Assembly (NCBI GenBank): GCA_043764015.1
Contig: JAYUKY010000054.1
Coordinates: 1-49,122, forward strand
Length of the DNA stretch: 49,122 nucleotides
Source: JANYGM01 sp043764015
Lineage (GTDB): Bacteria > Bacteroidota > Bacteroidia > Cytophagales > Thermonemataceae
Direction of reading: 5' to 3'
Shown one piece after another: positions 1-9,115 of this stretch. The translations under genes and the position numbers were made by a program. The notes below the pieces were generated by a model. The model was not told where the DNA came from. It made no database searches and saw only the letters and a program-made list of their open reading frames with translations. Every line of letters begins with the position of its first letter. Within the stretch, counting starts at the first letter, position 1.

Positions 1-21
1 TTTGACTGTGGCTTCGGGCAT
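1..21 (-). CDS. First codons of a leftward gene, probably the IS transposase
   Basis: ATG at 21 to 19 is followed by codons for MPEATVK up to the window edge. The start is chosen because AGGAGG lies 7 nt upstream, an unusually strong Shine-Dalgarno for this genome, with a TATATTTG promoter box just before it. Only seven codons are visible, so the transposase identity is inferred from position inside the putative IS end. Confidence 0.4.
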
Positions 22-93
22 ATTTTCCTCCTATTTAGATATGTTTTGCAACACAAATATAGGGGGAATTTTTATATATCTTCTGAACAGCCT
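1..93 (-). mobile_element. End of an insertion sequence (partial, continues left of the window)
   Basis: Read on the minus strand, the interrupted gene runs into GGCTGTTCAGAA at 92-81, which resembles the GGCTGTTTCA-type terminal repeats seen in several IS5/IS1182-like elements. A TATATTTG box of Bacteroidota promoter type follows at about 64-57. After it come a strong AGGAGG ribosome binding site and an ATG at 21. Terminal repeat, promoter, RBS and start codon next to a truncated gene are what an IS end looks like. The other end is outside the window, so the family is not settled. Confidence 0.5.
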
Positions 94-377
94 ATCCCAT
101 CAGGGCTTGTCATCACCCCTACACCGCTATAACTTACTGCTACAAATAATCCATTGCCATACGTTACAGATGTCCAATAAGAAGAAGGAGCGGTGCGTGC
201 TGTCCAAGTAATGCCATCAGGGCTTGTGGCAGGTGCTGCACCATTTTGAACTACTACAAATGTACTACCTCCGTCGTAGGCTACTGAATTGTAACTACTA
301 GCAGGGGCGGTGCGTGGTGTCCAAGTACTTTGTGCAAAGGCATTATTCAAACCAAATAGTACTAAAAATATCATCAT
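72..377 (-). pseudogene. Secreted WTxRTAP-repeat protein, N-terminal fragment cut by an IS
   Basis: An N-terminal hydrophobic signal sequence ending in AFAQ is followed by about two and a half repeats. These contain W-T-x-R-T-A-P, a Y-x-x-G stretch and S-P-D-G-I-x-W-T, a pattern seen in secreted BNR/photosystem-assembly-factor-like beta-propeller proteins. The last repeat stops at SPDGI, where the next residues should be TWT. The reading frame instead enters the IS end and terminates after a few foreign codons (GCSEDI). The rest of the gene must lie beyond the IS, outside the window. The fragment is unlikely to give a functional protein. Confidence 0.6.
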
Positions 378-823
378 TAGATATTTTTTTAGGTCTGTGA
401 GACCTTTTTTTATCCTAAAAACAGGATTTGTGTGTGTGTAAAGAATACATGATTAGTTTTTTAATTTTATTAAAATAATGATAAAATAAGCTACAATTTT
501 TCTTGTGGATTTTTTGTCTTGATTGTACTTGTTTTTGCTGAATATTAGAGTTTATGAAGAATTCAAAAATGCCTTTAAAAAAGTTCCCCTACTTCCTAAG
601 GAGGGGTTAGGGGTGGTTAAAAATATAGTTATTCATAAACTCTATTACAAAAACTGTAATGCAAATAAGTATCAAAAGTCAATTAAAAGCAAAAAATGAT
701 ACCCTACAAATACCCTCATATTGGAATAATTATATAAATATCTTTAAATAATACTATTTTATCAATTTAATAGTTACTTTTTTGCAATATCTTGGTAGTG
801 TTAAAGATGAATTTTTAGTTCAT
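378..823. other. Intergenic region with one REP-like palindrome
   Basis: No convincing gene is seen in this AT-rich stretch. The only structured feature is the REP-like element at 584-623; the remainder is A/T-rich spacer. Confidence 0.6.
584..623. repeat. REP-like palindromic repeat, copy A
   Basis: An imperfect palindrome of CCCCTACTTCC and AAGGAGGGG is followed by TTAGGGGTGGTTAAAA. The same layout (CCCCTCCTT, short loop, AAGGAGGGG, then a G-rich GGGGGTGRTTTTT tail) recurs at 45,327-45,365 and 47,112-47,150. It is a dispersed family rather than part of a gene. Confidence 0.6.
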
Positions 824-857
824 AAAAAAAAGCCACACAATTTGTGTGGCTTTTTTA
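823..857. terminator. Bidirectional rho-independent terminator
   Basis: The stem AAGCCACACAA / TTGTGTGGCTT has an A-run before it and a T-run after it, so it can stop transcription in both directions. It lies 94 bp beyond the stop of the leftward barrel protein gene. Confidence 0.8.
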
Positions 858-950
858 CTATTTAATTTTTGTGATAAAACGGAGTTTTTTTGGTAGTTTA
901 TAGAGTTTTCTTGATGTTTTATCATAGAACTTAAGAGCAAAAAATAATCT

Positions 951-1586
951 CTAAAACGCATAGCCCACACAAACGCCCAGCCTAAGTGAAAGAGACGCAA
1001 AAGCACCAATAGGCAATGTTTTTATTTCCAAAAATGGTGGATTTAGTGCGCCATAATTGTAGGTAATACCTCCAAAAAAATCTAAGGTAAGTTTATTATC
1101 TAACCAAACGCCTGTATCTTCCAACAAAATTTGTTGCCCTATAAGCGCAGAAAAGCCTAATTGTGTATAAGGAGAAGTAACTTCTAGTCCGCCCACACCA
1201 GTATCTATGGTTTTGCGCAAACTCAACTGTGTAAACCTAAATGCACCTGCAAGATAGATGCCTGCGGGTGATAGTTGCCCATCAGAGCGCATATTTGTAA
1301 GGTGGTAACGGAATTCTGGTGTAACACTAAACCCTCTGACTATGATTTGATTACGTGCAAAGTCGTGGGTATAAGATGCGCTTATTTGTGCGCTCATTTT
1401 GTAGGCAATTTTGCGGTGATATGCCAAATGATAAGTTTGAAAATAGGGACTTATAACATTGAATTTTACTACATTTTTTGGTGTAAACTCATTATAATAA
1501 GTTCTTTGCGCAAAACTAATATTATTTATAAAGAAGTTGAGCAGTAAAAAAAGCCAGATAAAAAAAATATTTTTGTTTATTTTCAT
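951..1586 (-). CDS. Putative outer-membrane beta-barrel protein
   Basis: This 211-aa protein starts with a typical signal peptide: MKINKN, a hydrophobic core to about residue 24, then SFAQ. The rest alternates polar and aromatic/hydrophobic residues in strand-like segments and ends in VGYAF, the terminal aromatic expected of an outer-membrane barrel. No catalytic motif is visible. Length and layout fit small porin-like or DUF3575-like barrels of Bacteroidota. The gene stands alone, with a terminator downstream at 823-857. The function is unknown; the barrel assignment is inferred from the signal peptide and strand pattern. Confidence 0.6.
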   Translation of the reverse strand: MKINKNIFFIWLFLLLNFFINNISFAQRTYYNEFTPKNVVKFNVISPYFQTYHLAYHRKIAYKMSAQISASYTHDFARNQIIVRGFSVTPEFRYHLTNMRSDGQLSPAGIYLAGAFRFTQLSLRKTIDTGVGGLEVTSPYTQLGFSALIGQQILLEDTGVWLDNKLTLDFFGGITYNYGALNPPFLEIKTLPIGAFASLSLRLGVCVGYAF

Positions 1587-1959
1587 ACGAATAATAAGTT
1601 TTTTCAGAATTTTCTAAGGTGTTTGTAATAATTGTTGAAATTTTTGTAGCTTTTATAATTGATTTATGTTTTGATAATCCTAAAATAATTTATAATAATT
1701 TGACTAAGAACACTTTGTATTCATTCACAATTTATAATTCAAAATTCAAAATTATTTATTTTGCAATAAAGGTAATGTTTTGTAGCATTGAAAAAAAACT
1801 TTTTAACTATTTTTGAGATATTTTTTATTTTTTATCTCACTTTGCATAAAAAGATGTGTTAAAAATACTATATTTGCGCTTGCAATTGCATAAAAATCTA
1901 CACAATAAAAAATATTTTGCCGCCAATGTAGAAACGGCTTCTACCAAACTTTTTAACTA
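1587..1959. other. Intergenic region with promoter for the CNNM-type gene
   Basis: No gene is supported here. TATATTTG at 1869-1876 matches the Bacteroidota -7 consensus TAnnTTTG. A TTTG at 1841-1844 could be the -33 element, though its 24-nt spacing is longer than usual. The remaining sequence is AT-rich. Confidence 0.5.
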
Positions 1960-3291
1960 ATGGCTTTTGATATATTTCTTACCTTGTTTCTTGTTGCACT
2001 TAATGGCATTTTTGTTGCTGCGGAATTTGCTATTGTAAAAGTGCGAATCTCTCAAGTAGAAAGCAAATCTTTAGGAGGCAATAAACTTGCCAAAGGTGCG
2101 CTGATAGTTGTCAATAACCTAGATGCCTATCTTTCCGCCACACAATTAGGCATTACCATTGCGAGTTTGGGGCTTGGCTTTATTGGTGAGCGCGTGGTGG
2201 CGAAAATTGTCGTTGATATCATGGAACTCGTTGGCTATAAAGCAGACCCAATATTTGCGCATCAAATTGCCGTACCCGTTTCTTTTCTTTTGATTACTGT
2301 TCTACATATTGTTTTTGGAGAACTTGCCCCAAAATCCATAGCTATCCGCTATCCAGAACGTACAACAATGCTTCTTGCTGCCCCTTTAAGAGCTTTTTAT
2401 TGGGTTTTTAAACCCGCTATTTGGGTGTTAAATGGTTTTGCTGGTTTTATCCTCAAACTTGTGGGCGTGCCTATTGTCCACGAACACGACACACACACAG
2501 AAGATGAATTAAGGCTACTTTTGGCAGAAAGCAAAGAAAGTGGTACTATCAATTTCTCTGAACACGAGCTTATAGAAAATGTCTTTAAATTTGATGACAG
2601 AGTTGCAGAACAAATAATGATTCCACGTACAAAAGTAGTGGCTATCAATGTTTTAGCTAACTTTGATGAAGTTATCAGTAAAATAAATGAAGAAGGTTAT
2701 TCTCGTATGCCAGTTTACGAAAACACTATTGATAATGTGGTAGGTATTGTTTATTCAAAAGATTTATTAAAAGTTGTTCATACAAAAGATACTTTTAATT
2801 TGAAAAATATCATACGTCCTGCACACATTATTTCAGAAAAAAAATCTATCAATACTGTGCTTAAAGAGTTGCAACACAAGCATATACAAATGGCTATTTT
2901 GGTTGATGAGTTTGGCGGAATGTCTGGAATACTTACAATGGAGGATATTGTAGAAGAAATTGTAGGAGATATTCAAGACGAATACGACAATGAAACGCCC
3001 AATGTTCAGAAGAAAAATGATACAGAATTTATTGTTGATGCCCTTTCAAGTATAGAAGAAGTAAACAAACATTTGCCAGAAAATTTGCCAGAAAGTGAAG
3101 ATTATGAAACTGTTTCTGGGCTTTTAAATGAAGTTTTTGGGCGCATTCCTGATGCCAATGAGAGTGTGCAACCATCAGGCTATAATTATTCTTTTACTAT
3201 CCTAAAAAAATCTAATAATGCCGTTGAAAGTGTACTTATCAAATACACTAACCCAAAACTAGAAGAAAAACCAACTATTCTTTATGAATAA
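1960..3291 (+). CDS. CNNM/CorC-HlyC family membrane protein (DUF21, CBS pair, C-terminal domain)
   Basis: The 443-aa protein has the three-part layout of the family. An N-terminal DUF21/CNNM membrane domain spans roughly residues 1-170, with hydrophobic helices and the conserved LSATQLGITIASLGLGF and FGELAPKS segments. A CBS pair covers about 200-330, including VDEFGGMSGILTMEDIVEEIVGDI. A CorC_HlyC domain of about 80 residues ends the protein. Family members are inner-membrane proteins linked to magnesium/cation export or homeostasis; older annotations say hemolysin. It is monocistronic, with its own promoter and a terminator at 3,319-3,355. In Bacteroidota this architecture also covers GldE, so the exact subfamily is left open. 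Confidence 0.9.
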   Translation: MAFDIFLTLFLVALNGIFVAAEFAIVKVRISQVESKSLGGNKLAKGALIVVNNLDAYLSATQLGITIASLGLGFIGERVVAKIVVDIMELVGYKADPIFAHQIAVPVSFLLITVLHIVFGELAPKSIAIRYPERTTMLLAAPLRAFYWVFKPAIWVLNGFAGFILKLVGVPIVHEHDTHTEDELRLLLAESKESGTINFSEHELIENVFKFDDRVAEQIMIPRTKVVAINVLANFDEVISKINEEGYSRMPVYENTIDNVVGIVYSKDLLKVVHTKDTFNLKNIIRPAHIISEKKSINTVLKELQHKHIQMAILVDEFGGMSGILTMEDIVEEIVGDIQDEYDNETPNVQKKNDTEFIVDALSSIEEVNKHLPENLPESEDYETVSGLLNEVFGRIPDANESVQPSGYNYSFTILKKSNNAVESVLIKYTNPKLEEKPTILYE

Positions 3292-3318
3292 AAATATATT
3301 GATAAAATCTTCATAAAA

Positions 3319-3355
3319 TAAAAAGCCTTACATAAATTTTATGTGAGGTTTTTTA
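3319..3355. terminator. Rho-independent terminator
   Basis: The hairpin arms GCCTTACATAA and TTATGTGAGG are preceded by an A-run and followed by TTTTTT. It lies just after the CNNM-type gene and before the next start at 3,386. Confidence 0.75.
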
Positions 3356-3385
3356 TCAAATACTCAAAAATAAATACCAATAAAT

Positions 3386-4324
3386 ATGAAAAATAATAAA
3401 ATAGAACTGCGCAGAAAAAGAGATTTTGGAGACGTTATCAATGTTACATTTGCTTTTGTGAAAGAACATTTTACGCATTTTTTGAGTATGTATATACTTA
3501 TATCTCTTCCTGCAGCACTAGTTGCAGTGATATTTATAAGTATTTTTCCTGCGTCTGATTTGTTTGTGGCAAGTAATTTCAGCAAAAATATTGGACGAAA
3601 TATTATTTATATATTGATTTATGCTATTGCTGGTTTTAGTTTGCTTGTGTTTTTGATATCTGCCGTTTATCAATATATGGCTTTATATATGAAAAAAGGT
3701 ACTAATTTCTCTATTACAGACCTTTGGAAAGCGGTTTTAGGCGAGTTTTGGAGAATTTCGCAGACGTATATCTTTTTTATGCTCGGATTTGTGCTTGTAT
3801 ATGCGGTAATGGCATTTGTGGTAGGGCTGATGATGAGTTTTTTAGGTACAGTAGGAGGAGTTTTAGGCGGAATTATACTGTTTTTGGGTATTTTGGCATC
3901 TATTTATTTTTTCGTGCCTTTGTCTTATATTTTTGTAGTACGTAGTTTTGAGCCAGAAAAAACATTTATGGAAGCCATAAAAAGAGCTAATTATTTGGTG
4001 AAAGATAATTGGTGGGCGTGTTTTGGGCTAAGTTTTGTAATGGCTATTATTCAATATATTATGGTGATGGTACTCAAAATTCCATTTGCTATTTTTGGTA
4101 TGGCTGATGTTGCACAAGTAAATTTTAGTGGTGTTTTCTCTATTGCACTCATTGTAGAAACAGTTACTAATATGATTACGGCATTTTTGCCTACACTTGC
4201 AACTATTTTTCAGTATTTTGCCTTAGTAGAGATGAAAGATGCTACAGGACTTACGGAAAAAGTAGAAAAATTTGGTACTGTTGCCAATAGTGATGAAAAT
4301 GAAGATGAAAAGGAAGATTATTAG
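3386..4324 (+). CDS. Polytopic inner-membrane protein of unknown function
   Basis: The 312-aa protein has a short charged N-terminus (KIELRRKRDFGDVINVTF) followed by about six hydrophobic segments between residues 30 and 285. Glycine-rich helices lie in the middle, and the C-terminal tail is very acidic (NSDENEDEKEDY). The opening resembles membrane proteins of the glycerophosphoryl-diester-phosphodiesterase-membrane-domain type, which often begin with a similar FGDxL..TF region followed by paired helices. No enzymatic motif is visible. The gene lies between two terminators and is probably transcribed alone. Confidence 0.6.
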   Translation: MKNNKIELRRKRDFGDVINVTFAFVKEHFTHFLSMYILISLPAALVAVIFISIFPASDLFVASNFSKNIGRNIIYILIYAIAGFSLLVFLISAVYQYMALYMKKGTNFSITDLWKAVLGEFWRISQTYIFFMLGFVLVYAVMAFVVGLMMSFLGTVGGVLGGIILFLGILASIYFFVPLSYIFVVRSFEPEKTFMEAIKRANYLVKDNWWACFGLSFVMAIIQYIMVMVLKIPFAIFGMADVAQVNFSGVFSIALIVETVTNMITAFLPTLATIFQYFALVEMKDATGLTEKVEKFGTVANSDENEDEKEDY

Positions 4325-4384
4325 TGAAATCTCGCACTAAACAATAGGAAAATTTTATCTTTTAAACGAATAAAAGAATTTTAT

Positions 4385-4415
4385 TTTGAAATTATATATT
4401 TTTTGTATAATTTTG
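4385..4415 (+). promoter_or_regulatory. Bacteroidota-type promoter of the T9SS-substrate gene
   Basis: TTTG at 4,385-4,388 and TAATTTTG at 4,408-4,415 are separated by 19 nt, a very good fit to the -33/-7 consensus. Transcription would start near 4,422. That leaves almost no leader for an ATG at 4,426 and about 40 nt for the ATG at 4,462. Confidence 0.65.
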
Positions 4416-4461
4416 CAAAAATTCTATGAACTTCTATAAAATTATTATAAATAACACTGCA

Positions 4462-7167
4462 ATGAAACTATTTTATTACCCTAAAAATATCATCAAAAGC
4501 ATTCTTTTGGTGATATTCTCGTTTTTTTTCGCTCATTTTGCTAGTGCGCAAGATACTTTAACAGTTACTTCATCAATATCTACTACTAGGTGTGGTGCGA
4601 CTAGTCCCATAACACTTGAGACAACTGCCCTTGGAAAATACAAGCCTAAACCAAATCTCTCACCTGTGCCAATAGATATGTCTAATCCTATAGTAGGTAT
4701 TAATGCTATTCCCCTACTTATCAACCCAGATGGTAATTATCCTATTGATGATGACCTTACTTCACCTATTCCTATTGGTTTTCCTTTTATCTTTTATGGC
4801 AAAACTTATTATGATGCTATTATACAAACTAATGGTATTGTAGGTTTTGGACCAGCTTTTACCTTTGAAGGGTTTACACAAACTGCCCTTACAATTCCTA
4901 GTGTTCTTCCACCCAATAACTATATTGCAGGTATGTATGCAGATTTAGATTTGAGTGAACCTGGAATATTTCCAATACCTCAAGGCACACTCAAATATGC
5001 AAGAATAGGAACAACTCCTAACCAAAAATTTGTAGTTGAATTCAAAAATGTGAGACCTTTTGGAGGAGGACCTGGTACGGCTTCTTTTCAGATAATAATT
5101 AATGAAGGTGGTACTTTTGAGGTAATTGTACTACAACTTTCTGCTAATTTCAATGGTACTAACGGACTTATGACTTGTGGTGCCGAAAATATAGATGGTA
5201 CTATTGCAAATACTGTTCCAGGAAGAAATAGAACAGATTGGATAACTGATGGTGTGCCTATTACTGGTGCTAGCCCTGATTCTTGGATTTTTTCTGCTGT
5301 TACTCCTATTTTTGATAATTGGACAGATGTTGCGACATCAGCTGTTATCCCTCTAGCAGGTCCTACTTTTACTATAAACCCAAGACCAGCTGTTACCACT
5401 ACTTATAGAGCTACTTGGAAATATGACATTGAATATGAAAGTAAAGATATTACAATAACAGTAATACAGCCAACACTTACTTTAGCTACAACTAATACTT
5501 ATTGCACTTCAACAGGCAACGCAACTATCAATCTTACTACTAATCTAGCAAATGGTGGCGGTTATGTTTTATCTTATTTATTAAATGGTGTACCAGGAAG
5601 CACTGCTTCATTTGCAATAACAGGTACTTCTGGAACTACTGGCGCACTAACGGGTACAGCCTCAATAACAGGTTTAGCAGCAGGTACTTATACAGGATTT
5701 TCTTTGACTAAATCTGGGTCGCCTATTAGCTTAGGTGCTGGTTGTTCTCTCATTTTGCCGACTACAATAGTCATTAATACAAAACTTGCTACGCCCACAG
5801 TAGACCCTATACCTCCGCTTAGTTGCCCTAATACAAATCTTACCCTCAAAAATTCAGAAACGAGTGTAGCAGGTGTAACTATAAAATGGTATGATGCCCC
5901 AAATGGTGGAGGTCTGCTTTTAGGAACAGGTGTAACGCTTGGTGTTTCTCCTAGAATCACGACTAAGTATTATGTACGTAGAGAAAATGCTACTTGTAAT
6001 CCTTCTGATGATACTGAGATTGAAGTAAAAGTAAGAAAATTTGTATATGCCACTAACGGTAGCACTTCTACTACTTATTGTAATGGTACAGATGGTTGGA
6101 ATCACTTTTATAATCTTGCAGATGAGATTATTTTTTCTGTCAAACCTTCTGTGGGTAATCTTGGTGCAGGCATACCACAAGCAACCATTAGTCTAAATAC
6201 TTCATCTTATCAGTCACCAAATGCTCCAAATTGTGCTGCACCTACTGATGAGAAATTTGAAATGGCTCGTTCTTGGAATTTTAGTTTGGGTGGAGGTGTA
6301 CCAACTGGTACGTATGATGTTCGTTTTTATTATATAAATGCAGAACGCCAAGCTGTGCAAACGGCAGCTACTAATTGGATAACGGATAATCCTAGCTGTA
6401 ATTATGGTTATAAATATACAAATAGTGTTAGTCCTGATTTTGCTACAAATACAGGTTTTTATTGGTTTAAAAATATTGCTGGAAATTATAGTGCGCCTAC
6501 GTATGATGCTTTGCATCTTGCAGGTACAACAAGTACAGCAGAAACAGGTGGTACAGCTACTTATGCAGAACTTACAGGAATTACAAGTTTTTCTGGCGGT
6601 TCTGGTGCGGTTATTCTTACGCCTATTGTGCCACTTCCTGTTACTTTGCTTTCTTTTTCTGGTAAAAGAATAAATAGTAATCAAATAAAACTTACTTGGG
6701 AAACTGTAGCAGAAATCAATAATGCAGGTTTTGAAGTAGAATTTGCGGCTGATGCTCGTAATTTTGAAAAAATTGCGTTCCAGCCTGCACAAGGAAACAG
6801 CAAAACTATTACCACATATCAACAAAATATCAATAATACTATTGGAGGATATTTTAGGCTGAAACAAATAGATAAAGACAAAAAATATAATTATTCTAAG
6901 ATTATTTATATTGATGGCTTAAATGATGCAGTTATTCGTATTTATCCAAATCCTACAAAAGATAATCTTACTATTGATTTGGGCGAGTTTAAGGCAACAG
7001 ACGAGGTAAAAGCAACTTTCAGAAATGTGCTTGGCGTGCAAGTAACAGAGCTTTCTCTTACCAAAACACAAACAGAAATTTCTCTTGGAAATCTTCCAAA
7101 AGGGATTTATATGTTGCAGATTATGAGAAATGGTAAAATGATTGTGGAAAAAGTTGTTTTGCAATAG
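4462..7167 (+). CDS. Secreted multidomain protein with C-terminal T9SS type A sorting domain
   Basis: This is a large secreted protein (901 aa from ATG 4,462). A signal peptide (MKLFYYPKN, hydrophobic core, FASAQ) is followed by a beta-rich region. That region includes an N-terminal nidogen-like segment (IPIGFPFIFYGKTY, then QTNGIVGFG) and later Ig-like/adhesion-type repeats rich in Thr, Gly and Asn. The last 80 residues contain IYPNPTKDNLTIDL and end in KGIYMLQIMRNGKMIVEKVV, the type A sorting domain that targets proteins to the type IX secretion system. An upstream in-frame ATG at 4,426 exists, but the promoter at 4,385-4,415 and the signal-peptide shape favour 4,462. It is probably exposed at the cell surface or released; the ligand is unknown. 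Confidence 0.85.
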   Translation: MKLFYYPKNIIKSILLVIFSFFFAHFASAQDTLTVTSSISTTRCGATSPITLETTALGKYKPKPNLSPVPIDMSNPIVGINAIPLLINPDGNYPIDDDLTSPIPIGFPFIFYGKTYYDAIIQTNGIVGFGPAFTFEGFTQTALTIPSVLPPNNYIAGMYADLDLSEPGIFPIPQGTLKYARIGTTPNQKFVVEFKNVRPFGGGPGTASFQIIINEGGTFEVIVLQLSANFNGTNGLMTCGAENIDGTIANTVPGRNRTDWITDGVPITGASPDSWIFSAVTPIFDNWTDVATSAVIPLAGPTFTINPRPAVTTTYRATWKYDIEYESKDITITVIQPTLTLATTNTYCTSTGNATINLTTNLANGGGYVLSYLLNGVPGSTASFAITGTSGTTGALTGTASITGLAAGTYTGFSLTKSGSPISLGAGCSLILPTTIVINTKLATPTVDPIPPLSCPNTNLTLKNSETSVAGVTIKWYDAPNGGGLLLGTGVTLGVSPRITTKYYVRRENATCNPSDDTEIEVKVRKFVYATNGSTSTTYCNGTDGWNHFYNLADEIIFSVKPSVGNLGAGIPQATISLNTSSYQSPNAPNCAAPTDEKFEMARSWNFSLGGGVPTGTYDVRFYYINAERQAVQTAATNWITDNPSCNYGYKYTNSVSPDFATNTGFYWFKNIAGNYSAPTYDALHLAGTTSTAETGGTATYAELTGITSFSGGSGAVILTPIVPLPVTLLSFSGKRINSNQIKLTWETVAEINNAGFEVEFAADARNFEKIAFQPAQGNSKTITTYQQNINNTIGGYFRLKQIDKDKKYNYSKIIYIDGLNDAVIRIYPNPTKDNLTIDLGEFKATDEVKATFRNVLGVQVTELSLTKTQTEISLGNLPKGIYMLQIMRNGKMIVEKVVLQ

Positions 7168-7189
7168 ATTTTTCAGAAAATTAAAGTAC

Positions 7190-7235
7190 AGATTTTCCAA
7201 ATCCTTAGCTAAGATTTGGAAAATCTCTTTTTTTA
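7190..7235 (+). terminator. Strong rho-independent terminator
   Basis: A long stem, AGATTTTCCAAATC paired with GATTTGGAAAATCT around a TTAGCTAA loop, is followed by a T-run. It closes the T9SS-substrate gene. Confidence 0.85.
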
Positions 7236-7287
7236 TCCCTTATTGTGAAAAATAAATATAATACGTTAAAAAACTAACAAAAAAAAT

Positions 7288-8055
7288 ATGAGCAACGTCT
7301 TAGTCCACCTAGAAAATAACATCAAAACTATTGCTTTTGATAACGTAAAACGTAAAAATGCTATCACCAAAATAATGGTTGAAATGCTCCACAAAGCTAT
7401 TTTGGAAAGTGAAACAGACGGAACTCGTGTCATTGTGATTACTGGTGAAGGGGATAATTTTTGTAGTGGTGCTGATTTGATGGCAGGTGAAGATTTGGCA
7501 GACGTTACCAAATACCTCCAAAACACCGTAAATCCTGCTATTTTGGCTATGAGAAACACCAATTTGCCTATTATTGCTAAAATAAGTGGCGTTTGTGTAG
7601 GCTTGGGCTTTAATATTGCGTTGGCTTGTGATATGCTTTTTGCCGCTGATGATGCTCGTTTTAGTCAGATTTTCACTAATATTGCGCTTTCTTCTGACGG
7701 TGGAGGGGCTTTTTTCTTGACTAGACGCATTGGTTACTATAAAGCCTTTGAACTGATGACTATGGCAACAGTTTTTTCTGGAGAAGAGGCAAAAGCATTT
7801 GATTTTTTGAATAAAGTTTGCCCAAAAGCGGAACTTGACGACCTTGTTGGTGCTTTTGCAAAACACTTAGCAGAAGGACCTTTTATTGCCCTCAAACACA
7901 CCAAAGCTAATATGAGAGAAGGAATGAATGGGAATTTGGAAAGTACATTGGCACTAGAAGCAATTAACCAAGGAGAGAATTTTAAGGCAAAAGATTTTAT
8001 GGAAGGTGTGGCTGCTTTTATGCAAAAACGCAAACCAAACTATACAGGAGAGTAA
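7288..8055 (+). CDS. Enoyl-CoA hydratase/isomerase family protein (crotonase fold)
   Basis: At 255 aa this is the usual length for single-domain crotonases. FDNVKRKNAI at the N-terminus, VIVITGEGDNFCSGADL (first oxyanion-hole strand and loop) and SGVCVGLGFNIALACDM with SSDGGGAFFLTRRIG (second oxyanion-hole loop) are all present. Family members act on acyl-CoA thioesters as hydratases, isomerases or related enzymes. The second catalytic Glu of classical hydratases cannot be placed with certainty, so the exact reaction is open. It is followed by low-complexity repeats and a convergent gene. Confidence 0.85.
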   Translation: MSNVLVHLENNIKTIAFDNVKRKNAITKIMVEMLHKAILESETDGTRVIVITGEGDNFCSGADLMAGEDLADVTKYLQNTVNPAILAMRNTNLPIIAKISGVCVGLGFNIALACDMLFAADDARFSQIFTNIALSSDGGGAFFLTRRIGYYKAFELMTMATVFSGEEAKAFDFLNKVCPKAELDDLVGAFAKHLAEGPFIALKHTKANMREGMNGNLESTLALEAINQGENFKAKDFMEGVAAFMQKRKPNYTGE

Positions 8056-8058
8056 ATT

Positions 8059-8092
8059 TTGAGGTACGAGGTTTGAGGTACGAAGTACGAAA
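8059..8092 (+). repeat. Short tandem low-complexity repeat (GAGGTACGA type)
   Basis: Degenerate repeats of GAGGTACGA/GAAGTACGA follow the crotonase gene. A similar run of GAGGTGTGAAGTGT units lies at 9,064-9,093, so the convergent dehydrogenase gene is flanked on both sides by related short repeats. Confidence 0.5.
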
Positions 8093-8134
8093 AATACATT
8101 ATTTACGACAAAAAAATTCATAATTCACAATTAT

Positions 8135-9058
8135 TTACATCATAAAGATTTTTTTTACTAGAACTTCGTTGATACGTATGTAAGATTCTTGTGTCCAGCC
8201 TGCTACGTGAGGCGTAAAAATAACATTTTCTAGTGCCAAAAGTGCATCAAAAGTGCTTTTTTGAGCATTAGAAAGTGTTTTTAGTTTTTCGTTTTCTAAG
8301 ACATCAAGACACGCACCCAAAATCTTACCATTTTGAAGGTATTTCAGAAGTGTAGTAAGTGGCAAAACCTCGCCACGAGAAGTATTCAAAACAAAAATAT
8401 TTTTCTTAAAACTATCAAAAAATACATCATTACCCATATTACGGCTTTTTTCGTTTAGAGAAACGTGAAAAGAAACAATATCAGCACGCTCAAAAATTTC
8501 TTCTAAATTGCTTTGTCCTGCATTACGCTGCTCTGCTTGATATTCGTGGTCGTAAGTAAGGATTTCTACACCAAAACCACTTAGTTTTTGCGCTAAACTT
8601 TTGCCTACATTTCCAAAGCCAACAATAGCAAAAACTTTACCCATTAGTTCCAAACCACGGTTTTGTTCACGCTCCCACACGTAGTTGTGTACTTGTGCGT
8701 TTGCGCTATTTATTTTGTTGAAAAGTGCCAAAATAAGCCCAATAGTATGCTCCGCAACGGCATCTCTATTGCCTTCTGGAGCATTAAGAAGGTGAATATT
8801 ACGTTTTTTGACTTCCTCCAAATCAATGCCATCAACCCCAGAGCCTGCACGAGCAATAAATTTGAGATTAGCAGCTTTTTCAAAAAAAACTTTATCCAAA
8901 ATCATTTTACTTCTAATAATAACTCCTTCATAATCAGCTATTTTAGCTAAAACTTCTTCTTTGGTTATTTCTGGTGCATAGTCGTAGTTGATACCAATAT
9001 TTTCAAGCATTGGCATCAGAGAAAGGTGCATTTGGTCTATAATAAGAACTTTTTTCAA
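8135..9058 (-). CDS. D-isomer-specific 2-hydroxyacid dehydrogenase (phosphoglycerate dehydrogenase-like)
   Basis: At 307 aa this is the short, ACT-less form. The Rossmann dinucleotide motif is GFGNVG at residues 147-152. The catalytic triad is visible as Arg228 (NTSRGE), Glu near 255-257 (LDVLENE) and His284 (TPHVAGWT). RAGSGVDGIDL near residue 70 is also typical of the family. Such enzymes oxidise 2-hydroxyacids with NAD; 3-phosphoglycerate dehydrogenase (serine synthesis) is the commonest role for this architecture, but related substrates cannot be excluded. The gene is monocistronic and convergent with the crotonase gene. Confidence 0.85.
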   Translation of the reverse strand: MKKVLIIDQMHLSLMPMLENIGINYDYAPEITKEEVLAKIADYEGVIIRSKMILDKVFFEKAANLKFIARAGSGVDGIDLEEVKKRNIHLLNAPEGNRDAVAEHTIGLILALFNKINSANAQVHNYVWEREQNRGLELMGKVFAIVGFGNVGKSLAQKLSGFGVEILTYDHEYQAEQRNAGQSNLEEIFERADIVSFHVSLNEKSRNMGNDVFFDSFKKNIFVLNTSRGEVLPLTTLLKYLQNGKILGACLDVLENEKLKTLSNAQKSTFDALLALENVIFTPHVAGWTQESYIRINEVLVKKIFMM

Positions 9059-9115
9059 GGGAGTTATGAGGTGTGAAGTGTGAGGTGTGAAGTATTGTTT
9101 GTTGTAATTAAGTAT

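Noticed and set aside
6214..6867. Minus-strand frame of 217 codons inside the T9SS-substrate gene
   Set aside because: It is Cys/Thr/Ile-rich antisense of a Thr/Asn-rich coding region. The plus-strand gene has signal peptide, domains and sorting signal throughout.
8059..8092. Short repeats considered as a regulatory array
   Set aside because: Units are degenerate and lie in a convergent gap without promoters; simple-sequence drift is enough to explain them.
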